Source of the DNA: Tranzscheliella williamsii
Lineage: Eukaryota > Basidiomycota > Ustilaginomycetes > Ustilaginales > Ustilaginaceae
Assembly: GCA_023212725.1 (NCBI GenBank)
Contig: JALBYF010000020.1
Location: 186,001 to 250,000 of the forward strand
Direction: 5' to 3'
DNA: 64,000 bases
In this document: piece by piece, positions 27,674-38,563 of the stretch
How the letters are laid out: every line of letters starts with the position of its first letter
Numbering within the stretch: the first letter of the stretch is position 1
Position numbers and translations under genes: made by a program
Notes under the pieces: model-generated
What the model was told of the DNA's origin: nothing
Databases searched by the model: none
The model's input: only the letters and a program-made list of their open reading frames with translations

Positions 27674-28521
27674 CTAGAACTTGCCGAGGAGGAGGTTGCC
27701 GACCATTTCGCGGGCGGTGAGCCAGGCAGTGATGCCAAAGCTGGGCAGATCGAGGGTGGAGCTGAGGACATCCATCAGGCCGAATGGAAGCATGGGAGGA
27801 ATCCAGCCCTGTGCCAGCTCGAGCGCCCAGCATCCATCCTCGGGCATCATGTACTGCTTGACGCTGCCGCGCTCCAGGTGATGCACCGAGCCGGCAGGGT
27901 AGTGCTCGGCGACCGTCGAACCCGCCTTGAACGCGTACTGGCTGCCGGTCAGAATGTTGAAGTAGTCGTCGGCCTAGGTGCAGAAACCAGGCGCAAACAG
28001 AAACGTGTCAGCGTGGTTCAGACAGCGTAACAAACAAGGTGCCAGAGCGAGACTAAGCAAGGTGCGGGAGCGAGAGCGGGAGCGAGACTTACAGTGTGAC
28101 GGCCAGTGTGGCCTTCGGTGCCGATGGGAGTGCCAAAAAAGATGAGATACTCGGTGATGGAGGCATGCAGGATGTACATGCTGCCCATGGCGCCGCCAGC
28201 GTTGTTAAAGACCCATTCTGACTCGAGGCTGAAGTGGTTCTTGTTGATGTAGGGCGCCACTTTGATGTTGCTGCGCAGCTCGCCGAGGATCTCATCGAAG
28301 ATCGCAGTGGCGTTGCCTGGGTGGTGGGCAGCGGCGGAAGACGCGACGCTGTAGATGTACTTGTGGTCAAAGATATAGAACTGCGTTCGCATCGAGTCGA
28401 GCACGGCGATCACCGCGCAGATGCCAACCAGCACGGACGAGACGACGACCCAGCTGCGCGAAAACAACCCGCCGTTGCCCTTGGCGGCAGGCTTGGAAGG
28501 CCTAGGACGATACGATGTCAT
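27674..28521 (-). CDS. ERG2: C-8 sterol isomerase
   Basis: Exon 1 is 28093-28521 and exon 2 is 27674-27973; 242 residues. The 119-bp intron (27974-28092) has a GTAAGT donor, CGCTGAC branch site and TAG acceptor. Splicing joins IGTEGHTGRHT to ADDYFNILTGSQYAF, the characteristic ERG2 stretch, and the end is LPSFGITAWLTAREMVGNLL. An N-terminal membrane segment (SWVVVSSVLVGICAVIAVLD) anchors it in the ER. It moves the sterol C8=C9 double bond to C7=C8 in ergosterol synthesis and is a target of morpholine fungicides. The length agrees with other fungal ERG2 proteins. Confidence 0.97.
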
Positions 28522-29191
28522 CTGGCTGCGATATCAGCAGTGCTGTAAGGGAATGGTGGGCTAAAGCATCTACGACAAGCAAAGCGTGCTTCTTCTTGGG
28601 TGTTGGTCTTGCCTTCGCCCTTTGTACCTTTTCTGTGCGGCTGTCGTTCTCGCAAGAAAATCAGATGACTTTTAGATTAACACACGCGGCTTGGCGAGTT
28701 GCGCATCGCGAGACGCGTAACGCCGCCGAAAGCCATCCGATTCGTGTCGAGCAACAAGCAAATCAGCCAAGCCACAAGCCCGCCACGCAGCGATGGATGG
28801 TGATAGGAGCGCGGCCACATCAACATCGTATGATTGTGAGACGACGAGAATCAGGCCTGCAGTTACAAAAGCAGGCTGGGCAAGCCATTCCTCATCGGAC
28901 CGTGGCCAGAGCAACCTATCCGTAGTCTGGACATTTGAGACAACGATGCTCTGTCAGATCGGCGAGCGCCTGACGTGCAGCACTGTGCAGATAAGGATCG
29001 CGACAGGAGACCCTAATCAGCTTGATTTTCACATGCAGCCTCGCCCTCCTTTACGGCGGAGTGGCTGCGGGGCTGGACGGCGCGTGCCCTCCTTTCCACA
29101 GGTCCGTCGGCAGAGGCTACTACGTCTTTCGTCACCTCCACGTTTGGCTCGTATGCCACGACGTGTGCGACGCAGCTAGCGAAGAGGCAAG
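28522..29191. other. divergent intergenic region
   Basis: 670 bp between ERG2 (-) and the small plus-strand gene at 29192. Short ORFs only. One CGGACCG occurs near 28897. I see no RNA gene. Confidence 0.5.
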
Positions 29192-29608
29192 ATGGCGGTG
29201 GTGTCTGGGACGGAGAGCGTGATGAGCGCGTTGGCAAGCGCTGGCGATGTGCTGGACCCGCGCAAGTCGCTGCCGGACTACCGCCTGGAGATCTACAACC
29301 TGCTCCAGCACCTCGACGAGCAGCAGGAGCAGATGGAGACCGCGCTCGCCGCCTTTGTCACCGCCGGCGCACGGGACGACGCGCTCGAGGACGATTTCGT
29401 CGTGGTCGAAGACGTGAACCGCGCCACCAAGATGCGCCTGCTCGTCGCCCAGCTCCACCAGCTCTGGCGCTGCAGACAGCTCGTCCGCTCCAAAGCCAGC
29501 CGCCTCGGCATCCGCATCGACTCGCTCGCTCACGGCAAAGGCGTCGGCCTCATGTCGCACCACGACCACCTCGCCTCCCAAGACCTCGAACAGGGCGAAG
29601 AGATCTGA
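29192..29608 (+). CDS. unrecognised 138-residue protein
   Basis: I do not recognise this family. The ORF is compact with coding-like composition. It has a predicted alpha-helical first half (LPDYRLEIYNLLQHLDEQQE), an acidic turn (DDALEDDFVVVEDVN), then a second helix (MRLLVAQLHQLWRCRQLV) and a His-rich, acidic tail. Two amphipathic helices of this kind are common in small coiled-coil subunits of larger complexes. There is no signal peptide or membrane segment. It is convergent with PMS1, 287 bp away. Confidence 0.65.
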   Translation: MAVVSGTESVMSALASAGDVLDPRKSLPDYRLEIYNLLQHLDEQQEQMETALAAFVTAGARDDALEDDFVVVEDVNRATKMRLLVAQLHQLWRCRQLVRSKASRLGIRIDSLAHGKGVGLMSHHDHLASQDLEQGEEI

Positions 29609-29895
29609 CCGCCATACGCAGCCCGTCCCCATGCTCTTGCTCGGCCTTTACCACCAGTCACATCCTTCTACCCCTCGCTTCAATGGATCGTGCCCATCTA
29701 TATCCCTTCTCTTACGCTTCCATCTTTGTGTCATACTTACGAAACTCTTATTTGACGTCGCAACTCCAAACCTGTCCCTGAGGGAACTCAGCCCAGAAAT
29801 GCGAATGGAGTGGTTATGCCAAACGAGTCTCCGGCGGGAGCGTCAGTCCGTACATCAAGTCGCTCTCGTCTCTGCGGTGATGGTTACACGTCGCT

Positions 29896-32856
29896 TTACG
29901 GCAGCCAAGCCTTGATCTCATCCCACGTAGGGTCGTGATCCACAGCAAGCGCGCCCAGCTCCCGCTTCTGCTCTTCCGCCACCGTCTTCAGGCATGCCAG
30001 ATGTCGCATCGTCGGCCTGCCGTGCGGGCAGTTCCATGGCTGCTCGATGCGACCCATGTTGGTGAGGATCGCTTTCATCTGCCGCTTGTTGAGAGCCGTG
30101 CCGATCATGATGCTCTTTCGGCAGGCTCTGCTGGCGAACATGCTCCTAGCTTTGCTGCAGCGCATCGCACGTGCCGCCTCCGAGCCCGGCGTCGTGTCCC
30201 GCAATAGAAACAGGAGCTCTTCCAGATCCTTGACCCCAAACACCGTTGTTTTGCTGATCGGCTGCGCCACCAGCTTGACTCGCGTGCCAGGCAGCCCGCT
30301 TTCCGACACCATGATTTCAAAGCCGTTGGACAGCAGAGTCTCCTGATGCTCGATCGCCACCAGCTCGTCCGAGGCAGAAAGCTCCAGCGGCCGCGGCACG
30401 ATCAGCTTCTGGCTACGGATCCGCGTCGTTCGCTGCAGCGTCTCAAAGTTGAATTTCTCATCGCTGGCGTGTTGATCGACAATGAAGAGGTCGTCCATGG
30501 CTTCCCCCGCTCCGCCCTTTTCCCGCCCGCCACTCTGGCGCCGCGCAATGATAAAGCCAAGGTTGAACTGACCAATCACTTGCATCGCGTGGAAGTCGTG
30601 CTTGTGGATCACCCGTGACAAGGCACGCTCGATCTGCTCTTCGTCGCGGCTACCTATCCCTGCTTCCGTCAGCAAAGATGGGTTCGGATGTGCCTCCGCA
30701 TCCGTCTCTGTATCGCGCAAACTTGTAATCGGCTGCAGCCCTAGCCTCTTGCTTTGACGCAGCAGCTTGTCTCGCAACCAGGAAACATCCACAAGGTGCA
30801 CCAGCTCATCAGCCTCAGAGCTCCAAGATTCGCGCTCTGCGACATCGAGATACCCTGCTTCAGACATGGTGGATCTCTGAGCCCGGTTCAGCGTTGGATC
30901 CGACCCACTCGCCCCTCTTTCGTCGTCAGTCTGCTCAGAATCGCAAGACGAACCCGGGTCTACCGCCATCGGTACGGCTTCATCCTCCTTGAGAGTCATT
31001 GGCTCGGCAGGGCTCTGCGTTCCTGGCAGCGCGAACGATCGAAGAGACGTGGATAGAGCCTTGGCGCGTTTCGGCGGCGGCATTGCGGCGGTATTTTCCT
31101 CATCAGCTTTGCTGCGGCGCCGCCCTGCTTCAAGGGGCAACGACGTTTGCGAGTCGTCGAGACTACCGACCAAGCTAGGCTCTGAGGACGGATGCAGTGA
31201 GTCGGGCCGGGAGCGGAGGCGCGACGATGATAGTGGCGGCGCCTGTGAGGTGGATGGAGAAGCCGCTGCATAGACAGGTTCCGGGTCGCTGTCGACATCG
31301 GTATTTGGTGCGGGCATGTCCGCCTGATCTTCTTGAGAGGGAGAAGAGGACTGCTCCCGATATTCAAGGTCTTGGTTGCCTCGTTCGGCTCTCTCTCTGA
31401 ACTGTCTTCTCCTGCTTCTCTCGCCGCTGCTGATAACGTCATCCGCAGAGTCAGGGCCGTCGGTCCGCGCCTCCTCTTGCGACGGACTAGGCTGTTCGAG
31501 TGCAGGTGGCTCCAGTGTTTCCAGGTCCTGAGGCAATGGGTCATCTTGTTCCGAGCCCGACCGAGTAGACTCGCCTCTTTTAGCAGGAGGTCGGCTGTTG
31601 CTGGGCCTTGCACCAAAGGGTGCAATGGGCTGGCGCAAAGAATGGCTGGCACCGTTGACGAGGAAAGTGCCCCTGCTGGGTGCGAAGAACTGTTCGAGGC
31701 CCGTCTTGACCTTTTCGATCAACCTGCTTTCCTCATGCAAGAATATGGTCCTTTTGTCCGGGCTTACATTGACGTCGTACGAGTCGGTGGATAGGCGAAA
31801 ATCAGCAATGACGAAAGGGACCTGGTTGGTATTAAAGCTTTTATACACCTCGTTGAATGCTCTGCTGACTCTGCCGGCTTCCCATGGCCTGCCGTTGATG
31901 TAGAAGAACTGGCGGTCGGACGAGTTGCGACCTGAGCCGTAGGTAGGCTTACTGATGAGTCCAACGACATCTACGGTCGACACTTCTCCTCTCTCTGCTG
32001 TCTCATCTATCGGGTCGCTCTCGCTAGGAATGGAGATGGCTCTGGCAGCGGGGTTGAGGCTGGATCGTCCTAGTGGGAAGGAGATCCGAAGCGACAGTGG
32101 CATTAGCGTCGCTGCGGATTTCGTGCCGAAGAGGGCTGTGACGTTACCCAGGAGGTAGTCAGGGGCATGTGAAGAGTTGACGCTGAACTGAGGCGTTCTT
32201 CGGCCACCTCGGGGAGTGTTGGTCGTCGACCACCGTACGCCCTTGGTAATGAGGGTATAAGCCTGTAGCAGGTTCTGCGTTTTGGTATACTCGCGTTTGA
32301 GATTCTTTTCGAATTCTTTGCGACGGACAGGTAGAGGCTGGAAGAGACCAGTTATGGTGATTGTGGTGCCTCTCTGCCTGGCAGCCTTCTTGGAACTGTC
32401 TTTGAGCCTGCCACGGCGGTCAAGCTGGAGGATGGTTCCCATGGGAGCTTGATCGTTGGTAGCGGTGTGGATGGTGACATCGGAAAGTGCACATAGGGAG
32501 GCAAGCGCCTCGCCACGAAAGCCAAAGGTGCGGACGAGGGCGAGGTCGGAAAAGGAGGAGAGCTTGCTGGTATAGTGTTTGAGGGCAACAGAGGGGTAGT
32601 TGGACGGGTCGATACCAGAACCATTATCGACGACTTCGAAGCACTCGGCGCCGTAGTCCTTGAAATGGACAGAGATGTTGGAAGCACCCGCATCCAGTGC
32701 GTTTTCTACAAGCTCCTTGACGGCCGTCTGCAAATCGAGCACCACCTGTCCACTGGTGATCCTATGGACATCGGAAGCAGCAATGGGCTGGATGACATCG
32801 TGCGCTTCCGTGGCGCTGCCAGTATATGCCGCCTCGGCCGTCATGACCCGTGGCAA
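29896..32856 (-). CDS. PMS1: MutL-homologue mismatch repair endonuclease PMS1 (mammalian PMS2)
   Basis: 986 residues. The N-terminal GHKL ATPase domain carries KELVENALDAGA, VDNGSGI, TFGFRGEALASL and the GTTITITGLF segment. The centre (about residues 400-700) is Ser/Glu-rich and disordered. The C-terminal domain keeps the endonuclease metal site DQHASDEKFNFE, plus ACRKS and CPHGRPTMRHL, so this is a nicking-competent PMS1/PMS2 type that pairs with MLH1 in post-replicative mismatch repair. A second Met at residue 5 is an alternative start. It is transcribed divergently from REV3 with 452 bp between start codons. Confidence 0.97.
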   Translation of the reverse strand: MPRVMTAEAAYTGSATEAHDVIQPIAASDVHRITSGQVVLDLQTAVKELVENALDAGASNISVHFKDYGAECFEVVDNGSGIDPSNYPSVALKHYTSKLSSFSDLALVRTFGFRGEALASLCALSDVTIHTATNDQAPMGTILQLDRRGRLKDSSKKAARQRGTTITITGLFQPLPVRRKEFEKNLKREYTKTQNLLQAYTLITKGVRWSTTNTPRGGRRTPQFSVNSSHAPDYLLGNVTALFGTKSAATLMPLSLRISFPLGRSSLNPAARAISIPSESDPIDETAERGEVSTVDVVGLISKPTYGSGRNSSDRQFFYINGRPWEAGRVSRAFNEVYKSFNTNQVPFVIADFRLSTDSYDVNVSPDKRTIFLHEESRLIEKVKTGLEQFFAPSRGTFLVNGASHSLRQPIAPFGARPSNSRPPAKRGESTRSGSEQDDPLPQDLETLEPPALEQPSPSQEEARTDGPDSADDVISSGERSRRRQFRERAERGNQDLEYREQSSSPSQEDQADMPAPNTDVDSDPEPVYAAASPSTSQAPPLSSSRLRSRPDSLHPSSEPSLVGSLDDSQTSLPLEAGRRRSKADEENTAAMPPPKRAKALSTSLRSFALPGTQSPAEPMTLKEDEAVPMAVDPGSSCDSEQTDDERGASGSDPTLNRAQRSTMSEAGYLDVAERESWSSEADELVHLVDVSWLRDKLLRQSKRLGLQPITSLRDTETDAEAHPNPSLLTEAGIGSRDEEQIERALSRVIHKHDFHAMQVIGQFNLGFIIARRQSGGREKGGAGEAMDDLFIVDQHASDEKFNFETLQRTTRIRSQKLIVPRPLELSASDELVAIEHQETLLSNGFEIMVSESGLPGTRVKLVAQPISKTTVFGVKDLEELLFLLRDTTPGSEAARAMRCSKARSMFASRACRKSIMIGTALNKRQMKAILTNMGRIEQPWNCPHGRPTMRHLACLKTVAEEQKRELGALAVDHDPTWDEIKAWLP

Positions 32857-33308
32857 ACGAACAAAGCTAGATGTCTACCATGGTGTCCAAGGTGGCCTTG
32901 AATGGTGTCGAGGAAGTGGATTGTGAAAGTGTAAGTGTGAGTGTTGGTCCATTACAGAAACGACTGAGCTCGTGGTGTAAAGTAGTAAGACGCGTCGCCA
33001 TGGTGAGGCGCGCGATGTTAGACTTTCCCTGGAAAGAGACGCTGAAGGTGAGAAAGCGGCAGCGTTAGTCATACGGGAGTTCTTTGGCTTGGACCCTGGA
33101 AGTGATTCGGTGATGGTAGCGTGATCAGCAACAGCAAGCGTCTCACTGACTCACCTCATCTACCCTCTTTGGGATCCCAAGCTGTCCATAGGACAAGTCT
33201 CCCCGCTTGTCTGATCCAGGATCAAGCCAATGACTGGCAGTGGCCTTCCATGTCCCCGCTCTCTGTGTCCTACTCTGGCCTTCTTGGCGGTATCAGCGGC
33301 CCAGCGCC
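32857..33308. promoter_or_regulatory. shared PMS1/REV3 divergent promoter
   Basis: 452 bp between the start codons of PMS1 (-) and REV3 (+). No TATA box is clear. Any co-regulation of mismatch repair and translesion polymerase genes would have to act through this stretch. Confidence 0.6.
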
Positions 33309-36300
33309 ATGAGCTCGCTCGCGCCAACCGCCGAGCCATCGGCACCAGAGCTTCCGGCTCATGATGCTCAGCCTTGCAAATCCAAGCCCACACCCCCCTC
33401 GGAGCCCTTCTTTCGTGTCCGCCTCATCAACATCGACCAGGTCTTGACCGTACCAGGGCCATTGGATCGCACTCTCTGCGCTTTCAACGCCGAGGGTCAT
33501 CCCTTGCGCAAAGTGCCCGTGCTGCGCATCTTTGGCGCCACTCCCGCAGGCCAGCGTGTCTGTCTACATATCCACAATGTATTCCCCTACTGCTACGTCC
33601 AATACAAGGGGTCGCTCGACCCAGACAACGTTCTCCGATACATACACAGGCTTGGCCGCGAGCTCAATACGGCTATGGCCGTCTCTTTACGCAGAAATGC
33701 AGAGGATCCCGACGCCAACCAGTTCATCGCTGCCATCCATCTCTGCAAGGGCGTCAACTTTTACGGCTATCACGTCGGCTACTCCTACTTCCTCAAAATA
33801 TCTTTCATCGATCCATCCCACAACTATAGGCTGGCTGCCATCCTCGAGTCGGGCGGCGTCATGAAAACAGTGTTTCAGCCCTTCGAGCTGCATATCAGAT
33901 ACCAGCTTCAGTTCATGCTTGACTACAACATCTTCGGATGCGACTATATAGACTTGGATGATGTGCGCTTTCGCCAACCTATACCTGAGGGTGACAGTAT
34001 CGCCCTGGACGAGACGACTTCCCTCCAGCCAGACACAAAGCTCTGGAACAGGAATACCGTCCCCTATACCAACCTGCAGGGCGAAGAGATCTCGCGGGGG
34101 ACCCACTGCGAGATTGAGGCAGATGCATGTGCGCCATGGATCGTCAATCGTCGAAAGCTCAAACAGCGTGAGCTACATGACGACTTTGACGAAATGTTGA
34201 AGACGCTTTCCGGGTCCGACACTAGCCTCGTTCCAAGTCTCTCTGGTCTATGGCAGGATGACAGAGCTCGGCGACTGGCTGCTGGCTTACCACCTAGCCT
34301 TCCTACCGAGGACCTCTCCCGCAATCCGCGCAAGTTTGCCCCGGACGAAACGCCACCATGGATGTCAGAGGACCGCATGCGTTTACTCCTCCAGAAGCGG
34401 CTCCAGGATGACAAGAACAAGACAGTAGAGCGTGAGCGCCGCCCAGAACACTTCACCGAGCGGCCAAATCTGGACGAGTACATTATGACTACTTTTGAAG
34501 CGGTTGAGGTCTTCCATCCCTACCAAGACCAGGAGCAAACTGGCACAACAGATCCATACACACAGCGTTCTGGACCTTCAGCCTCAGCAAGACTTTTCGA
34601 TCTAGAACACCTCATCACGCAGACGCAAAACCGCCAATATCCTCAAACCGACGGACCGGGCACAGAGACCAACGTGGATGGACTTAAGAGCGAAGACAGC
34701 GAAGGGGGCAACCTCGACACAGACCTCTTCCAGAGTCAAGCATTTGCTGCGAAGCTGATCCAGGCAGAAACGGAAGAGGCAGCGGTCAACGAAGATGCAC
34801 TCTCAGATGAGGAAAAAGAACTAGCTGCCGACAAACCCGGAGAGGAAGAAGAGGAGCAGCTAACTGCTCGCGGATTGACCAGGGCAGAGAGCGCCAATTC
34901 GGCCGCCTCAAGCCCCTCCATTTTCGCTAGAAGCCCTTCCACGACGCCTAAGAAACGGAAACCGAACGATTCGCTTGAATCAGACACATTGACAGCAAGC
35001 CCTTCCGGTGTCTCATCGTCCCAGGAGCACTACACTGCGAGGAACATGACGTTATGGAGCGAAACGAAGTCGGCGCACAGCAGAAGTGCTTCCAATTCCG
35101 ATGCATCGCAGCAGCAACAGGCAACCGCAACTCTCAACGGTAGAGTCAGATTCGCTGACTCGGGAGACAAAGCCCAAGACAATGAACATTGGAGAAGCGA
35201 TCCCAAGCACGACAGAGCCGTGGAGGCGAGAAGATACAGGACATTCCATGAACCAGCTCCCTCAGCTCAGATTGTTATCGAAACCTTTTCCCTCTTCTCC
35301 GTCGCCCGCCAAGTCCATACGGATCCGTACTTCAGCAACCCCGCCGACGTCCCCGAACGGAGTCGGGAGTATGCTGGTCGCATGTTCAAGCTCCAATCTG
35401 ACTCTCTGTTCTATCTGAAGCCCTTCATGCACTGGCTTGCCGCCTCTTCAAGACTCAGTTCTACGCCGCGGCCACCTCCGCCTCGCAAATTCTGGCAATT
35501 TGGTCCTCCGCCTCCGACTATCCTCGAAACTCGCGTGTGGCACAAGCAGGAACGCCTGGTCGAGGAGCAAAGATCAAGGCGGCGACGCTCGCGCATGCTA
35601 TCCCAGATCGAACGACCCACTCAGGCCGACGATTATGGCTTTAAAATATCCCAGCACAAACCTACATCCTTGGTATCGCGTGAGAAACAGCATATGACCA
35701 TTCTTGCCATCGAGCTTCTCTGCTCGAGCCGGGGAAGTCTCTTTCCAGATCCAGCCAAAGACCCTGTCGAGGCGATAGCCTACTGTTTCCAAAACGAAGA
35801 CGAGAATCTGCAGGACACCGGCAGCAGACCCGACCTTCGCACGGGCCTTATTGTTGTAGACCGCCCAGATGTTCCCGTCCATAGGCTGGGACTGTCTCAC
35901 CTGGCCATCGAGACAGTGGAGAACGAGCTTGACTTGATGAATGCGTTGATCGACCTGGTGCGGGCTTTCGACCCCGAAATCTTTCTTGGATGGGAGATCC
36001 ATTCCTCGTCATGGGGTTATCTCATCGAACGAGCCAGCAAAGAGTACGAATTCGATCTGGTTCCTCAGATTGGACGCTCCATTGTTCACAACACAGGTAG
36101 GGCCGGAGGAAAAGCGGACAACTACGCCTACACCCAGTCCTCGTCGCTCAAGATCACCGGTCGCCACGTCCTCAACTTGTGGAGACTGATGAAAGGCGAG
36201 CTAGCGCTGAACGTGTATTCGCTGGAAAATGTCTGCTACCATCTCTTGCACAGGCGCGTGCCCAAGTACTCCTACGAGACACTGACCTCGTGGTACAGCT

Positions 36301-38306
36301 CTGGCAGGGCAGAGGACAGTCGACAAGCTCTACTGTATTACATACGCACGGTCGAACTGGAGCTCGAGATTGTCACTGAGTCCGAGTTTGTCTTCCGAAC
36401 TGCCGAGTTCGCCAGGATCTACGGGATCGACTTCTTCTCGGTGATTTCCCGAGGCAGTCAGTTCAAGGTGGAAAGCATGATGCTGCGCATTGCCAAGCCG
36501 GAGAACTTCGTGCTCGTTTCTCCCAACCGGGCGCAAGTGGGCAAACAGAATGCTGCCGAATGCATCCCGCTGATCATGGAGCCGCAGTCAGCCTTTTATA
36601 AGGGACCTCTGGTCGTCCTGGACTTCCAGTCCCTCTACCCCTCGATCATGATTGCCTACAATCTGTGCTACTCCACCTGCCTCGGTCGAGTGGCGGACTT
36701 CAAGGGTACCAGCAAATTTGGCGTCACGGACTATACGCCACCCAAAGGCTTGCTGAGCCTGCTGCAAAACGAGGTCAACATCTCCAGTAACGGTCTGATC
36801 TTTGTCAAGTCGAGTGTCCGAAAATCGCTGCTGTCGCGGATGTTGACCGAGATCCTCGACACACGCGTCATGGTGAAGACAGCGATGAAGGGCACCAAGA
36901 GCGACAAGGCATTCCAACGCATCCAGAATGCACGCCAGCTTTCCCTGAAGCTTTTGGCCAACGTCACCTACGGCTACACGTCGGCGAGCTTTTCGGGCCG
37001 GATGCCGTGCGTCGAGATCGCCGACGCGATTGTCCAAAGCGGTCGCGAGACACTGGAGAAGGCGATGGACACGATCAATGGGACGCCGGAGTGGGGTGCA
37101 CAGGTTGTCTACGGCGACACGGACTCCTTGTTTGTCTATCTACCGGGCCGCACCAAGAAGGAGGCCTACAAGCTGGGCAACGAGATCGCTGACAAAATTA
37201 CAAGCCTCAATCCGCGGCCTGTCAAGCTCAAGTTCGAGAAGGTCTACCTGCCGTCCGTGCTGCTCGCCAAGAAACGCTACGTTGGGTTCAAGTACGAAAC
37301 GCTGGAGGACAGGGAGCCCGGCTTCGAGGCCAAGGGGATCGAGACGGTCCGGCGGGATTTCCATCCAGCGATCCAGCGGATGCTGGAAGCGTGCATCCGG
37401 ATTCTGTTCCGCAGCCGGGACCTGAGCGCGGTCAAGAGCTATCTGCAGCGGCAATGGCGCAAGATCTTGGAAGGGCGGGTCTCGCCGCAGGACTTTATCT
37501 TTGCCAAGGAGGTGCGGCTGGGGACGTACAGCGACAAGGTGGCGCCGCCGCCGGGGGCGTCGGTGGCGGCGCGGAGGATGCTGACGGACGCGCGGGCCGA
37601 GCCGCAGTACGGCGAGCGGGTGCCGTACATCATTGCGCAGGGGTCCCCGAAGGCGAAGCTCAACGAGCTGGCGGTGTCGCCGGCGGCGTTTCTGGCGGAT
37701 GCGGGGCTGCAGATTGATGCGCACTACTACATTACGCGGACCATGGTGCCTCCGCTGGCGCGTGTCTTTAACCTGCTCGGTGCGGACGTGCTGGCCTGGT
37801 TTCACGAGATGCCCAAGCCGGCGCATGTCGGTGCGGCGCGGTCGACCGCTGCACGCCTGGCGGTCGCCGAGGAGCAGGCAATGCACGGCAACGCACCCCT
37901 TCCGCCAGGCAGACGCCCCCCGCGGCCAGCCAACCTCGACGCACACTACGCCACCGAAACCTGCCTCGTCTGCAGCGCCCGCACCGAGACTTTCATCTGC
38001 ATCGACTGTACCCAAACACCCCCCGCCACCCTCCACCGCCTCGCCTCCCGCCTCCATCAGCTCCAGTCCCAAGCCGCCGCCCTGGACCGCATCTGCTCTA
38101 CCTGCGCCCACCGCGAACGCGTCCAACCGATCCCCTGCATCTCCCTCGACTGCCCCTACCCCTATCAAAAGGCAAAGCTCGACAAACAGCTGCTCGACGC
38201 TGACCTCACCCACCGCTACTACGCCCGCCTCGTCGACCCTGCCCCAAATCGCCAGACACAGGTCCAGCACGCATGGCGCGTAGTCGAGCACGAAGAGGAC
38301 CTGTAG
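33309..38306 (+). CDS. REV3: DNA polymerase zeta catalytic subunit REV3
   Basis: 1,665 residues in one exon from ATG 33309 (MSSLAPTAEP). The family-B layout is complete. The N-terminal domain (FFRVRLINIDQ to the HIRYQLQFMLDYN block) is followed by a long acidic, disordered insert (about residues 380-680), an exonuclease-like domain, and the polymerase domain with DFQSLYPSIMIAYNLCYST (Asp1105), KLLANVTYGYTSASFSGRMPC and VYGDTDSLFVYL (Tyr1268). The C-terminus has both cysteine clusters, CLVCSARTETFICIDC and the CSTCAHRE...CISLDC pair, the second holding the Fe-S cluster that binds the Pol31/32-type subunits. It extends past DNA lesions in mutagenic translesion synthesis with REV7. Length is similar to yeast Rev3 and far shorter than the human protein. 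Confidence 0.97.
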   Translation: MSSLAPTAEPSAPELPAHDAQPCKSKPTPPSEPFFRVRLINIDQVLTVPGPLDRTLCAFNAEGHPLRKVPVLRIFGATPAGQRVCLHIHNVFPYCYVQYKGSLDPDNVLRYIHRLGRELNTAMAVSLRRNAEDPDANQFIAAIHLCKGVNFYGYHVGYSYFLKISFIDPSHNYRLAAILESGGVMKTVFQPFELHIRYQLQFMLDYNIFGCDYIDLDDVRFRQPIPEGDSIALDETTSLQPDTKLWNRNTVPYTNLQGEEISRGTHCEIEADACAPWIVNRRKLKQRELHDDFDEMLKTLSGSDTSLVPSLSGLWQDDRARRLAAGLPPSLPTEDLSRNPRKFAPDETPPWMSEDRMRLLLQKRLQDDKNKTVERERRPEHFTERPNLDEYIMTTFEAVEVFHPYQDQEQTGTTDPYTQRSGPSASARLFDLEHLITQTQNRQYPQTDGPGTETNVDGLKSEDSEGGNLDTDLFQSQAFAAKLIQAETEEAAVNEDALSDEEKELAADKPGEEEEEQLTARGLTRAESANSAASSPSIFARSPSTTPKKRKPNDSLESDTLTASPSGVSSSQEHYTARNMTLWSETKSAHSRSASNSDASQQQQATATLNGRVRFADSGDKAQDNEHWRSDPKHDRAVEARRYRTFHEPAPSAQIVIETFSLFSVARQVHTDPYFSNPADVPERSREYAGRMFKLQSDSLFYLKPFMHWLAASSRLSSTPRPPPPRKFWQFGPPPPTILETRVWHKQERLVEEQRSRRRRSRMLSQIERPTQADDYGFKISQHKPTSLVSREKQHMTILAIELLCSSRGSLFPDPAKDPVEAIAYCFQNEDENLQDTGSRPDLRTGLIVVDRPDVPVHRLGLSHLAIETVENELDLMNALIDLVRAFDPEIFLGWEIHSSSWGYLIERASKEYEFDLVPQIGRSIVHNTGRAGGKADNYAYTQSSSLKITGRHVLNLWRLMKGELALNVYSLENVCYHLLHRRVPKYSYETLTSWYSSGRAEDSRQALLYYIRTVELELEIVTESEFVFRTAEFARIYGIDFFSVISRGSQFKVESMMLRIAKPENFVLVSPNRAQVGKQNAAECIPLIMEPQSAFYKGPLVVLDFQSLYPSIMIAYNLCYSTCLGRVADFKGTSKFGVTDYTPPKGLLSLLQNEVNISSNGLIFVKSSVRKSLLSRMLTEILDTRVMVKTAMKGTKSDKAFQRIQNARQLSLKLLANVTYGYTSASFSGRMPCVEIADAIVQSGRETLEKAMDTINGTPEWGAQVVYGDTDSLFVYLPGRTKKEAYKLGNEIADKITSLNPRPVKLKFEKVYLPSVLLAKKRYVGFKYETLEDREPGFEAKGIETVRRDFHPAIQRMLEACIRILFRSRDLSAVKSYLQRQWRKILEGRVSPQDFIFAKEVRLGTYSDKVAPPPGASVAARRMLTDARAEPQYGERVPYIIAQGSPKAKLNELAVSPAAFLADAGLQIDAHYYITRTMVPPLARVFNLLGADVLAWFHEMPKPAHVGAARSTAARLAVAEEQAMHGNAPLPPGRRPPRPANLDAHYATETCLVCSARTETFICIDCTQTPPATLHRLASRLHQLQSQAAALDRICSTCAHRERVQPIPCISLDCPYPYQKAKLDKQLLDADLTHRYYARLVDPAPNRQTQVQHAWRVVEHEEDL

Positions 38307-38563
38307 CTCGGCACGCTGCCCACCCGACAGGATCGCAGACATCAACGCTGCATGACCAGAATGCGGATTCGCGACAACGCGCACAACGCCGGTTATGTAC
38401 AGGGAGTTAGTTTACAGTGCAGGAGTTGCTTGAAGTATGCTATAGAGACCAGGTCAGCCACTCTGAGAGGAATAATACACGATGGATGGCGGCAGCTGAC
38501 GACACTGTGTGTAAGCGTGTAAGCGTGTAGTGCCCACGACGCGGAGACCGAGCTGAGCAGCCA

